A DNA stretch of 64,000 nucleotides, from NCBI GenBank assembly GCA_015501075.1, contig JADNYJ010000001.1:1116001-1180000 (forward strand). Reading direction: 5' to 3'. Under the pieces are notes generated by a model. It was given only the letters and a program-made list of their open reading frames with translations. It made no database searches and was not told the origin of the DNA. Numbering within the stretch: position 1 is the first letter of the stretch; each line of letters begins with the position of its first letter. A program made the position numbers and the translations under genes. Of this stretch, positions 15,088 through 27,700 are shown piece by piece. This DNA comes from Gymnopilus junonius. Lineage: Eukaryota; Basidiomycota; Agaricomycetes; Agaricales; Galerinaceae.

Positions 15088-15606
15088 TGTTATAGAAGTT
15101 GTTAGGATTTCTGTCTGGATATACCGAGGTTTTATTGTTGCTTTTATGCTTGCTGTAATACCATGCACTGTTTTCACATTATGTATATATGTAGAAATGT
15201 ACTTACGATATGATCAAAGGATTTGCTTGGAGAAGAGTCGATGGTCGGACAAGATCTCCAAATTGGGGCAGGCTCGCGTCCAGAAGCACGTGCTGGCTTC
15301 TCCGCCTTGACATCAGACATGCATTGCACATGCAAGTCGAATGGCATGCTTACCAGGGGATGAATACTTGGATTTATCTATTACCGTCTCTTCAACAGCT
15401 TCCTGATTCTTGACCTTGAATACCACCTAACTCAAACTAGGTTCCAGACGGGATTCTGGGAGCGCATCTAATTATCATTTATCCGACTGCATATCTTTTA
15501 TACCCTACCTTTAACGACTTTTCTGCTCTTTTTGCGTAACTGCCAATATCGCGACCCCGTCCGTTGAACGCGAATTGTCTAGTTTCTTTTATTTCGTTAA
15601 TTGGCC
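15088..15606. other. Intergenic, MCM6 3' end and formin promoter
   Basis: About 520 bp between the MCM6 stop and the formin start. The last 120 bp are pyrimidine-rich, as is common before fungal start codons. No convincing reading frame or RNA gene is visible. Confidence 0.5.
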
Positions 15607-18600
15607 ATGCCGTCCTTGGTGTCTAACGGGCCTGGTACTTTGATTGTCCCTGCGACAACCCCCTCTGGCTCTCTGCATTTTGCGGAAGTTAGAGAAGATG
15701 CTCTCGCTCAGGATGTTATCGATGTTCTCATTCAAATAGAAGGTTTGAAGGAGGAATTTTCGGGTGACCTGGAGGACAATGGATGGGCTTTGCAGAGGAT
15801 TCGGAAAGAAGAGAACGGCAGACCCTGGGAGGACGAAGAACTAATGGCCCTTGGGGACGGTACGTTTTACAGTCCTTCGTCATCATGCCATTGGCATTCA
15901 ACAAACTCGCAATTACTGTTAGGTACGATACCAACGACGACACCTATTTCACCTATCATTAGCAACCACAATCGAAATTCAGATTCAAGCCAGCGACATT
16001 TCTCGTCATTTCCAATGACCGGACACCTTCATAATCCTGTGCTTCGAATAGTTTCCCTCAACCCTTTGCTTTCTATTGTGGTTTCTTTTCAAAGAGTACC
16101 CGAGATCCATGGTGGGTTCGAATATAAAATTTACATCTCCCGGACGATGGAGATTACGGAAGCCATTGACCTTGTCGTGGAAGAACTTGGACTAGCGAAA
16201 TCCTTGCCTATACCTGGTGCTGGTAATCTGGAGTATGTTATAGAAGAAGTATGGTTTGACGGATCTAAAGAAAGTGCGTATATGATTACCCCTGCTTCAG
16301 CCGCGTATTTTATTAATCTATAAACTTGGCAGAAATTTCAAGGCTTCCCGGAAATACCACCATTTTCGATGTCATTAGTTTCCCCTTTTCCGCGAATCCC
16401 TTCACTTCCACGGCTAGACGCCAATTTCGTTTCTGTATACCAGAGGAATGGTATCGAAGGTCCAAGTCTCGCAACGTTTCTCCCGCTGCGGGACCATCTG
16501 AGTCGACTATCAAACGTTTAGCAGCTTTAAAAGAGTCTGACGAAGAAGAAGAGGAGGAGGAGGAGGAAGGCACTGCAAAAATAATGGAGCGTAATGTTTC
16601 TCCGACCCGTCAGAATTCGACGAAAACTGTCGAACAACGAGGATTAGTTACTCAAGGCAGGTTATCCAACCTTTTCGAAGGATGGTTGCATTCAAGTCCG
16701 CCTACAACCCCAACTCGCAATAGCGTCATTTATTCACCCGAGAATAGGAAGACTGTCAGTGAACCCAAGCTCGTCGAAAAGAAAGATCCAACAAAGCTAC
16801 TCCATAAGGGACTATCAGATACCAGCGATGAAGAAGATGAAGAAGGCTTTGAGAAAGCTTTTGAAGAAATGCTCGTAAGTTGAGATACAGTTTGCACTTC
16901 ACGTTGTTGACCTGAGACCTTTTCTTCACAGAATGACATGGGCTTGAAGGAGGAAAAGAAGGCCGAGATGCATGCACTCTCTCCTGATCGCAAGAAATAT
17001 ATTCTTCGTCAAAATCGCCAATTCAAGCCCAGCGCCAACCAAGCACCATCCCAAACTGTTTACCCAGCCTCATACGGTCCTGCGAGCGCAGCTGCATTGC
17101 TTCCAAAGCTCGTACCCCAATTGACTGGGGATGCTGGCTTCATCCGCCGGTTTTCTATTGTTGGTTGGGGTTCCGCAACTGCGCCTGCGGTCGTTTCTTC
17201 TGACTCCTGTAATTCTGGCGGTGAATTCAGTCGCGCTTCAGGCTCTCTGGACCAGGTCTCAAAGGTGTCCGAAGATATGCAACCCTTACAACCACAGACG
17301 ACAGGTGGGCTTTGGAGCAGTTGGTGGGCATCCGCTGGTGGTGGCGACAAGGCCCCCGAGGTAGATAGGAATGGAGACAAAGAACTGGCAAAACCCGCCA
17401 AATGGTACATCGACGGCCTCCGCATAGGCAAAGCGCCCGATATCAAGCAGGTTAAACATCTGATCACTCTTCGGGTCCATCTTTCAACAGCCAAGTTGGC
17501 GTTTATTCAAGGCTTCATTGGGGCAGAGAAAGGACTAGCTGCCTTGGGAAATTTACTGGCGGCTTTAGTGGGCAAAGGTGGCAAGAGAAAAACGCTTAGT
17601 GAAATTGAAACCACAGTCCTTCTGGAAGTTCTCAAGTGTCTGAGAGTTCTTCTGAACACCGAGGTAAGTAAAACCGTCTGATTTATATAATCATCTAACT
17701 AATATACATTTATCAACAGTTTGGCTTTATAGAAGTACTGAAGTCGCCCACCGTTATCACGCACATAACATACGCCCTGCACGCCTCGTCTTTAAAGGTC
17801 CATAGCTTAGCTTCGGAGCTTTTGGCCGCGATATGTATGCTGTCCGTAACTGACGGCCATAAACTAGTTCTTGCAGCACTATCGGACTTCCGCATTGCAT
17901 ATGACGAAGACTTTCGTTTTGAAACAATTCTATCTTCATTGCGACTGCCAGATGTGGATCTTGACGATGCCAGTGCTGATAGTACTGGTTTCGGAAATGA
18001 GGAGGAGGGTGTTTGGGAAGTCAGAATTGCTACCATGACACTTATCAATGCTATTACAAATTGTCCCGAAATTCCGGAGGACCGAATATTACTTCGAGAG
18101 GAGTTCGGCCGGAGAGGACTGAATGAATTGATTGTGGTACGTCCCTTCATTCCTGACCTCGTCCACTTAAGAATGGAGCGGACTAGGCTCTGCGATATAT
18201 CAAACCTCCAGACTCACTACTCACCCAATTGAACGTCTATACCGAGGAGAAGTTTGAGGATGAAGAGGATGTGCGTGAAAGGGCTCGAGATCTGATGGGC
18301 GAGCTGAAAAAGAATGGCCATCAACGCTCGCTGTCCGATTCGGAAGTCGCTTTACAGGACCTAATACAGCTTGCCAAGCAGCATGGCGAACTCTACCCCA
18401 CTATGCTTGATATCCTGAAACATTATGGTCAGCTTCTACAGCGCGATGTTGGACTGTAAGTTACCTCGAAGAGTGATCTGAATAACTGTATGATGTACAT
18501 TGTATAGACAACTCAAGGCTGATCTTTTTACCATTCTTGACCGTTTTGTGGAGCAGGCTGCAATGTTGGACTCATTGTATGGCCTCGTTTCATTTCCTAT

Positions 18601-21600
18601 CCTTTTTCCTAACTTCATTCCTTTCAGTGATGAAAGTTGGAGGGTCTTTCTCAAACGATTCGCGACGTCGGTACAACATATAACAGGGCAAGAAATTGAG
18701 GTCAAGGTACCAGGTGAGAACGACTCTAGAGATATAATCGAGCAGGAGTTAGAGGCTCTCCGGCTCAAGGTGGGAGAGCTTAGCGACGAGGTGCGCTTTG
18801 ACATGCCATGTTGCTTTCACAAATATGTGATTTACATTTTTGCAAAGCGAACGGAGCTTCGTAATGAACTCAACCAACAAATTGCTGAGATGAACACTCT
18901 GAAGTCCCTTCCAATTGGAATTCCAGCTCCTCATTCCAATCATCCAAAGAAAGCTGGTGCCGAGGTAATGTCTTTTGGAACTCTTGTGCCAGCCACTACT
19001 CACTAGCATGTTCCAGCAAAATTTCCATGGTCTTGTGCAGCGTTTGGTTCAGAAAGAAAAACAGGTCCTCAAACTTCAGACTGAGCTTGATCAATATAAA
19101 GCGCAAAATCCAGGGGAAGGACGCGAAGCCGTACGTTTCTGAGTTCTTAACTGCCTTGATTACAATATTGAGATGATCCAGGATGAGCGTGCTAGGAGAG
19201 AACGTGACAGGATCAAGTGGAACACAATGATGGAAGAAATTACGAAGTACAAGGCTAAGGTACTCAACTCTGACGAACGGTGATTGTTCCGTCTAATTTT
19301 TCTCTCAGGTGGCTGAAGTAGAAAACGAGATCTCAATCAAGGACAAGGAAATCATCTATCTCAAGCGTGCTCTTGAATCTGTTTATACACGCTTCATTTC
19401 GAGAGAGGAAGCTCGAGACGGCGTTAAAGCAGCCGAAGTTGATGCTCAACTTATCGCAAATCGCACGATAGAACGACTGATGGAAAAGGATGAACAAATC
19501 GCTGTTTTGAACAAAGAGATTATGGAGCTGAGGGCACTCCTAGTCGCTAAACCAAAGACAGAGCAAGAATTTAAGGCTAAGTCACCCCCGTCTCCACCTC
19601 CTGCCGTCAAACCCAAGAAATTAGCTCTTAGTTCCTTGAGTCCATTCGTATCTCCTCGACTTGAATCTGATCCAACACCAACATTTCCTCCTCCTCCTCC
19701 CCCACCACCACCACCACCACCACCACCTTCAATACCGCAGCCGGCGTCTGCTCCCCCGGCCAACCAGAGTTCCCCTTCTCTTCCACCACCACCACCACCT
19801 CCGCCTCCGCCACCCCCTTCCACTTCCTCTCCCTTACAATACGCATCTTCTGCTCAAGAGCTTAGTGGAGGGATTGCAGTATCTTCTTTGCCATCTCCAC
19901 CGCCGCCGCCACCGCCACCACCGCCCTTACCTGCCTCCTCTTCCGGAGTGCCTCCACCGCCTCCACCGCCCCCTTCAATATACATTGCGCCTCCTCCCTC
20001 TGCATTTAGACTTGGACAGAGGTCGAAGATGACACGTCCTGCGAAGAAAATGAAACCATTCTTCTGGAATAAGATCAGTAACCCAAATGGAATAGCAACT
20101 GTCTGGAGTGACTTGCAGTTTGAAATTCGACTTGATTTCTCGGATCTGGAATCGACCTTTGTTATTGATACGGCTCCTCCCACCCCTTCCCAGCTCTTAA
20201 GTCCCAAGAAACAGAATGTAACGACTCTCCTCGATATTACGCGAGCGAACAACATTGGTATCGTATCTGACCACATACGCTCAGGAGTATATCTGATCAA
20301 TTTCTAGCCATAATGCTTTCCAGAATCAAGATGGACTATCCTCAGATTCGGCAGTCATTGCTTGAAGTGGACGATGAAAAACTTTCCATTGATGATCTCA
20401 AGGCCATCAGCAAGCAACTTCCCACACGAGACGAGGTGCGTGCGATACGTACTATAATTCCTTTCAACTCACTATCCTCTAGATAGAGCGCATCAAATCG
20501 TTTGACGACGTCAGCAAGCTGGCAAAGGCAGATCAGTATTTCTATCAGGTTCGCATTCGAATAGAAGAACCAGACTATCTCTGACAAACAGATATTGATA
20601 GATCATGACTATATCTCGCCTCTCAGAACGTCTTGAATGCATGCAGTATCGTCGAAAACTCGATTTTGACATCGAGGAAGTTCTGCCAGACTTGAACATT
20701 CTTCGAAACGCTTGTCGTGAATTGCGTTCTTCTATGAAATTCAAGCAGACCCTTCATGCAAGTCATTTGAAGTCTTATTGACTTAATTCTTTCCTGAACA
20801 AAATCTATAGATAATCCTAGTTCTTGGGAACACGATCAACGGATCGACTTTCCGAGGAGGCGCTCAAGGTTTCCAGCTTGACTCATTGCTGAAGGTATGT
20901 ATTCAGAATCATGATTTCAGCATTTTTATCATCTATATGCTAGATGAAGGAAACGAAAACGGCGAACGGAGGCCCTGAATGTCCTACCCTTCTTCATTAC
21001 CTGGCGCGCGTCCTTTTAAGAAAAGACCCTTCACTGGTCAACTTTATCGACGAACTGCCAAGTCTGGAGGCAGCTGCCCGTGGTATGCACCATCTATTCA
21101 GCGTCCCTTTTGACTTCCATGTCTGATAATGTCAAGTGTCAGTCCAGACGGTGACGCAAACAGTGAATACTTTGACTGGAGGTCTAGACCACGTGAAGGA
21201 GGAAATCGGACAGCACCAGAGGATGCAGACTAGCCCCCAAAATGATCGATTTCTCCAAGTCATGCAGGTTGGTTAAGTTGGCTATTTATCATTTCTTGCG
21301 CTAATTATTCTTGCAGCCTTTCATTCGTGAAAAGTCTCCCACCGTTGACGCTTTGAAGAACATGGGTCAAACTGTAGAAAGAGACATTCGTTCATTATTG
21401 ACATACTTCGGAGAAAATCCTGAGTCCCCAGAGGCACACAAACCGGAAGACTTTTTGGGTTGATCGCCTCATTTTCATCTTCTTTGCAGGAAAGTTATTT
21501 TTTCGATACTCGGTACCTTCAACTTATCTATCCTAGAAATGCGCCGTTGAAGTATACGACGTCGAGATGCAGGCCAAAGCTTCCAACATTACGTTCGCGA

Positions 21601-21925
21601 TCCAGGATCAAATGGAAGAGGCATCTGAAAATGTATGTATTTTCCTTGCACTACAGTTTGGATTAGTCTAACATTTACCCGCTCTTTACAGACCATCAAA
21701 GGATTTTCAGACGCTGTTACGACTACGACCGCAGCGGGGAACATTACCAAGGGTTCCCAAGGTCATTCAGCTGGGAATCGGTCAGTAGGACGCGGGGATC
21801 TCGACCACGCCATACGGAGCATGAGAGAGGGAAAACGTAGGAATCGTCCTTCACGACCACTGAGCAAAATCTTCTTGGACGGAACGACAGCGAACGGGAG
21901 GCCTCGAAGTCGTTTGTTTGATTGA
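15607..21925 (+). CDS. Formin (Bni1/SepA/Cdc12-type), about 1,750 aa, with two apparent base losses
   Basis: A diaphanous-type formin that nucleates and elongates unbranched actin filaments at the tip, septum or polarity sites. Twenty-one exons were traced. Order: two ubiquitin/RA-fold-like stretches (residues about 10-90 and 150-230); an acidic linker with a Glu run; the GBD/FH3 armadillo region (GKRKTLSEIE..LKCLRVLLNTEFGFIEVL); a coiled coil; FH1 with three long proline runs (about 19600-19980); and FH2 starting MKPFFWNKIS. FH2 continues with SRIKMDYPQIRQSLLEVDD, LVLGNTINGSTFRGGAQGFQL and PECPTLLHYLARVL. A DAD-like basic tail (REGKRRNRPSRPLSKI) follows. The intron at 20758-20810 has a GC donor. 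Near the FH2 end the frame needs one extra T in the run 21452-21456. The next intron (21490-21536) starts GAAAGT, where GTAAAG would be expected. Confidence 0.92.
19600..19985 (+). repeat. FH1 proline-rich repeats
   Basis: Within the formin, three long CCT/CCA/CCG tracts encode runs of 7-14 prolines separated by short Ser/Ala/Leu spacers. These are the profilin-actin and SH3 binding sites of FH1. At the DNA level the tracts resemble trinucleotide microsatellites and could vary in length between strains. Confidence 0.85.
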
Positions 21926-22491
21926 TTAGAATCTGTATGAACATGTTGGATGGACTACGGTACGAGTCACCAGCATACGCAAGACCGGCCGGACTCCACA
22001 ATGACGCCGTTATCGAAAGATTTATGTTCTAGGCAATGGCTACTTGAGGCCCAATTTTTCGCCGTCTCTAGTGCCTTGGTGACCATGTTTTCTGTCCTGA
22101 GGATGGTCAGGAAGTCGGCTATGTGATGTGTGATGGAAGAATCCGATTACTGTACATGGAACCTCGACGGCAGGATAGAAATGCCTGTGCTTGTTGAACA
22201 TGCAGGAATTTAAGGTCCTGAAATTTGGACTGGGCTAAGTTCAGTTGGTCTGAGTGACAAGGTTGCGGATTTGAAGGCGGGGAAGTGCACCCCTTATTTG
22301 AAATGCCCTCCCGGTGTTCAAGTACTAGCGTTCTTCGTTTCATTCGTCAAGAATTCCATCACTAATTCATTGATTCACCTGCGTCTGGGAACTCGCTAGC
22401 GCGTTCGGTCTTTCCTATAGTGTCCAAGTTCAATAGTGATAGGGAAATTAAATATCATGAGACTAAATAATCAAATTTCACGAATCGGATC
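21926..22491. other. Convergent intergenic region, formin / PRI2
   Basis: About 570 bp between the stop codons of two convergent genes. Open frames here are short and show no family motifs. I see 3' untranslated sequence only. Confidence 0.5.
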
Positions 22492-24273
22492 TCAGTCTGC
22501 GACCATACCATCCTTCAGCTTTTCCAATTCTATACTTCTTGCCGCATATTGATTTGGGTGTGTAACACTCTCACCATCTCCAATTCCTTGGCCCTTTGCA
22601 ACTCTACTTGACGCATGAGTTATTTCGAAGACGCGCGTGCATGCCACATGATAATGCCCAGCTTTGACGGTGGCCATGATCTCAGGCAGGTCTGCAGCTC
22701 TGAGACCTAAGGGAGAATATGAAGACAGAAGGGCTGTCTGCAGATTCTCAGGAGAGTAATTACGGTAAGGGCACCCACAGTCAGACGAGCCTGGCGCGAG
22801 TAACTGGATACAACTATGCTGAAATTAGTGTTGCGAGTCAAGGCATTATTTTAGTTGGACAAACCTTTTGGCCGGATAATTTGCCCGTTTGCCCTCTAAA
22901 CCATATGAGTGTCGGATATTATACTTGTACTCTTTATTGAACTTGTCATCTGTTATGCGGCTAAAGGATTTACGCCAAAAGGCTACTGCCTCCTCAATCG
23001 AAAGCCCTAGGACCTAGAGAATATTCGTTAATTAATGTTTTTGTCATGCAACAGAGGGTATGGACTTGCTTTGAGGAACAGTCCATATTGAAGGCGGCCA
23101 AAGTGCTTGAGATGATTGTCCTTCTGCAAGTTTTCGTGCAAAGCTCTCATACACAGTGGGAAGTGCTTCTTGGCGAGGTCATTCACCATCTCAGCCTTTA
23201 TTTCATTGCCAGAGGTAGGACCTGAAGCATTTGCCCATTCAGATGAAATACCCGCCAAGAAACCTTGGGAGAGGTTGCTCAGGATCGGCACTAAACGCGT
23301 GTCTTCATCCAGGCGAGGAAGAAATCTCGCTGTCATCTAGAGACAATGTTAGATTTCATCCTCTTGTGAGAAGGATGGACCCGAACGCACTTCCAAGGCC
23401 TTTTCCAAATGGTCCTCAAATTCCTGAAATATGATACTGGATATGTCATGACCTGGAACATAGGCCCATCCTCCATTGAGGAATACTTTCCGTCTTTCTA
23501 CCAAATCAGGGACACGCGTCCACTTGACCTGCATATTTGTCAGTACACTACCGTCAGAATACGTATAAATGAAAGACTTGCCTTGACGTACTTTCTTTTG
23601 CCGTCTGATGTTGATGCGTAAGCCGCTTCCAGTTGCTCTGAAAACTTCTTTATTTCCTCTTCTTCAACCTAAAAGTCATTAATTGGCGGTTCCTCTAGTT
23701 CAAGCGTTGCTTTACCGGTATCCAATCGAAGTCATGGGAGTTGAGGAATGCTTCGCGCTCTCTACCAATTAAATTGTCGTACCGTACCCTGAAAAGAGTT
23801 GTTTCCGCTTTTACGAATCTTCGCCTGAGGTCCTCCCTGTGCATATATGAGCCATAGTTTCCAGCGGCAATGCCGATACATACGAACGACAAAACGCCAG
23901 CCTGAGAACGAAATGACTGAGATTGTCTCTTCTCCTGAGCTCTGTATCGCCACTGGTATCCTCTTTGTTGCTGGAGCTTAGCGGGAGATACTTCTTGCAT
24001 TGCATATTCGTCACGTTCTTGAGCTCTTCCCATGACCTATTGCGTGCTGCAGATGATTCGATTTCCGCTAATACGCGTAGACGATCCAGTGCAGAAGTCT
24101 CAAATTCTTCGATAGATACGTCGAACGTAGGTGGGTTGTCATAGCTGATTAAATGCACAGGTTAGGCACATTGGACCTGCAACGGGGCGGAAACTGACTG
24201 ACAAGTTCAATGGACTAGAAAAAGAAGTATGATTCTTGACTTGACCAGAAGGCGCCACTGTTCCCTTAAACAT
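22492..24273 (-). CDS. PRI2: DNA primase large subunit
   Basis: The large, iron-sulphur subunit of primase in the DNA polymerase alpha-primase complex, which makes RNA primers for both strands. Exon 1 encodes a short basic N-terminus ending SSPLNFYDNPP across the first intron. Diagnostic blocks follow: VSIEEFETSALDRLRVLAEIE, HFVLRLAFCR, RFVKAETTLFRVRYDNL, KFSEQLEAAY-type sequence, and FLNGGWAYVP. The 4Fe-4S domain shows all four cysteines: HFPLCMRALHENL, AKSCIQLLAPG, DCGCPYRNYSPENLQTALL and YHVACTRVFE. GLSIEEAVAFWRKSF precedes the second Cys. Introns are short; the one before SCIQ uses a TAG acceptor. The start ATG gives MFKGTV and fits the family length of about 480-500 aa. Confidence 0.92.
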
Positions 24274-24373
24274 TCCGCAAAGTGATAGGAATAATGGATA
24301 GAGATATAAGGGTGAGGCAAGTGGTGCAAGTTGAAGTAAGTAAAGGGAGCGTGTAAATTAATCAGTCGCGTTG

Positions 24374-24379
24374 ACGCGT
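24374..24379 (+). promoter_or_regulatory. MCB element (ACGCGT) upstream of PRI2
   Basis: A perfect ACGCGT hexamer lies about 100 bp before the PRI2 start. This is the consensus MluI cell-cycle box bound by MBF (Mbp1-Swi6), which drives G1/S genes in fungi. The location before a replication gene fits, but a 6-mer can occur by chance. Confidence 0.4.
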
Positions 24380-24705
24380 TCGTGATTTCAGTCACGTCTC
24401 GTCACGCCAACGTCACACCGCCTATCATCCATTTTGCCACCAAAACTGCCAGTCGTTGAGCGGCCGACAGATGTACCAAAGGAAAGTATTTAAACCATTA
24501 TCGAGCGTATCGTAGGAAATTAAACAATAAGTACGAATTAAGTCCCAGTAAGTGTATCATCTACGTACTGCGCTTCGCGTCCATTTCTGTATAGAAACCC
24601 AAAAATCTACAACTGATATACGCCTCTATAGTAGTTGAATCATATGCAAATTCAGTACTAGGTGATGTTATTGTAATAATACAAGCATCAGGCCATCTTC
24701 GTCTT
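24380..24705. other. Intergenic, PAH1 3' end / PRI2 promoter
   Basis: A tandem spacer between PRI2 (downstream) and PAH1 (upstream), both on the minus strand. It holds the AT-rich PAH1 3' flank. No additional gene is evident. Confidence 0.45.
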
Positions 24706-27700
24706 TCAAAGGAATGGTACATTCTGCATTTCACCTGCAGCGAGGATATCATCGTCGAACGCTTCGTCTGCCTGTTCTTCTGGATTGGCAGCATCTTCTC
24801 CTTCACCATAATAAGTATCTTCTTCGCCACTTTCTCTGTTGTCGTGAATGAAATCTTTTTCAGTCAGGGGTCCGTGATGGTCTTCGTCATCGGAGTCATC
24901 CAAACCAAACTGCATGTCGTCCAGAGATCCAGGCATACTGGTCATGCTTCTACGTCGTACTCGCTTCCTCTGCCCGCCTGCGCCTACTTCATCCTCAGCA
25001 TCCTCGTCGTCCGATAGATAAGATGACGACGATGACGGACTGACACTGCGGCGATAGATATCTCCACTGTTAAACCTAGTCATGAACCCAAGCGTAGAGC
25101 TCAATTTCTCAAAGGAGGACATCTGTCTTAGATGTGAATCTCGGTATGCCTCTCCATCCGAAGCTGACTGAAGGTCAACGGATGACACAGAAGGCTGCTT
25201 TGAGACCTGGTGGCGAGGATTGTTATTGATTGCATTCCCACCGAGGCTGAAGTTTCTCAAACGGGCCAATGCACTCTGGTTAGAGGTATCAGAACGTGCA
25301 CTAAGTGCAGGCGACGGTGGAGAAAGGTCAGGCAGAGGGAAGTCTTGTACGGGGGTCTTCCAATAGTTGAAATCCGTGAACTCGGGTGCCCACTTGCGGT
25401 GTATCGGCGGAAACATTTGGTCAACAAGGTCCGTCATGTGGATATACCTAGTAAAACAATTAAAGCCTGCAGGTCAAAAAGAAAAAGAGAATTTCCTTAC
25501 GAAGATTTATAGCCGGCTAATTCCAATAACTCCATCTTCACTTCTCCAGATGAGTCGATAGTAAATATCCTTGCGCTTGGCACGTTGACGCTTCGATATG
25601 ACAGTGCATCGGTGATCCTGTTCCCAAAACCTGCGTAGAAGGGATTGCGAGCAGATTCGCCAAACAACCGCTGGATATCGCGGAGGCAAGCCATCTTGAA
25701 CACCTCAGGCTTGCGCATAATTACTTCACTGTGCGAGAAGTAAGCGACCATAGTAAATGGAGCTGACCGATTTACGACAATAAAAGAAGCCACGTACCGA
25801 TGAAGAGATGTCAGCAAGCGGTCAGGACTCATGATCACAGGGCCCTCAGGAAGTTGATAATTGTTCTGCTTGATACCCTTTAGGTAGTCACGAGTCGCGT
25901 CGGCCTGCCCAATTGCACGAGAAGTAAGGTACATGATCTTGTATCCATTCCTAGCGATATCTGTATAAAGCTTGGCAACTCCAACATGGGTCCAATCACG
26001 TCCAATCATAGCAAAAACATGCCCTAGCCCATCGGACCTGGATTTCGTTTAGAAAGTGAACTACAGAAAGAAAATCGACTTACTTCGTTATAGTCCCATC
26101 GATATCGGATACAACAACAAGATCCGTGTATTCCCAAACAAATATCCGTGCAGTGGCTGCAATCGCGCCAGATGCAGAAAGTGAAAACGTGATAGCATTC
26201 GCGCCAGGTCTTAAATTTAGGGATTTCTGGATTAGGGAGAAGTAATGATGTTGAGGCACTTCAGTGTTTAAATGAATAAAAAAGCACTAACTAGCTGATC
26301 TGAAGTCAACCTCAATGTTTTCGCAAACTTCTTGGCAGGAATAGAGACATTGGAGGCTGGTGGACGCGTCGGCGTCGTCTCCGAGTCGTTGTGATCAATT
26401 TGTCGTTTCAGCGGGGTAGGTGGCGTACTATCAGATACATTTTTCGGTTGCTCATTAAGGTGAGATTTGTCCTTAGGCGGAAGCGGAAGAGAGGATGACG
26501 AGGAGTCCTTTGTCTGAAACAAATATTAATTTGACAGAAAGCAGAACAAAAAAGGGTCACTGACAGAGTCGAGCACATGCCCATTCGCATTGTTGGCAGA
26601 AGAAGGAATCTCACTCGATCGACTTCTACTCCACCATTGCACCCAAGAAGAAGAGGTTGGCTTTTTCGCAGGAATTTGCCTTTGCTGGGTGGTCGTTGCT
26701 TCTGCAAGTTTTTTCTCATCCTCCTTTGCGGGCCGTGGATCAGCAGTAGATGGGGGTTGCGACTTCGATTCTGCAAAATCATGTGAAGTCTCAACTTCTT
26801 CACCGTCTTGCTGCTTAACTTGTGAAGGCGGTGGTGGAGAAACAGGCCTAAGCGCGTCGCCTGAGGCGCGCTTCTTCAATGCCGATGACCGCCAGTGAAC
26901 GAGTGCGTCCATGAGGGGAGAACCGTCCTTTCGCGTGATATATCTGTAGAGATCTGATTAATCAAAAGAGTGATGTTGAAGACAACATTGCTTACTGATC
27001 TCCACCCCAGAAAATCACTAGCCTTGGGTCATTGACTATGCTATCGTCTTCGAGGAACCTCTTCCAGTCGATTCGATGTTTATTAAACAACTCGGCAGCA
27101 TCAAATTCATTAGGCCGTTTATGATAGAACGTAGATGAGCCCTCATTACTCTGTCGTTTGCCGGAATCCGGGATGTTCTCTTCCTCTGGCACCAAGCTCA
27201 GCTGGAACCCAATTGTTCTACCCTCAATCTTCAAGACGAAGATCGTAGGGTCATTATAACTGGCAGTCAGTGTTCCACCAGCGCCAAAAGGGACCTCCTT
27301 TTCACTTCCACCCAATTCTAATTTATCTTCTGTAGGCTGTCCTTCAATCCAAGGTCTATCGCCTGCTTCGCCCTCGTGTTTGTCGTGATCATCAATGTCC
27401 TCATATTCTTTGTATTCTCGACTACCCTTGCGCCTGTGGCCCTCCGAAGATTGCGGTGGCACGCTCCTACTTCTTCCAGCAAGTCCGCTGGCACTTCCTC
27501 CACGATAATCCACAGATTCGCCAGCTTCATCCTCATCAACAGTTGGTGAAAGTGATAGATTGATCAGCCTCCCCCTCCTTTCCGCAAAGCCAGTCGTGTT
27601 CTTCCTATGTCCCTTCCCAGGGCCCCAAAGCGCTTTATGAGGAGGTTTAAGTCGACCTCCTTCCCAAATGAAGTCTTCATAGGCGAAGGTTGAGGAAAAG

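Noticed and set aside
19446..19846. Minus-strand Gly/Val-rich frames opposite the formin
   Set aside because: They are the reverse complement of the FH1 proline codons and carry no signals of their own.
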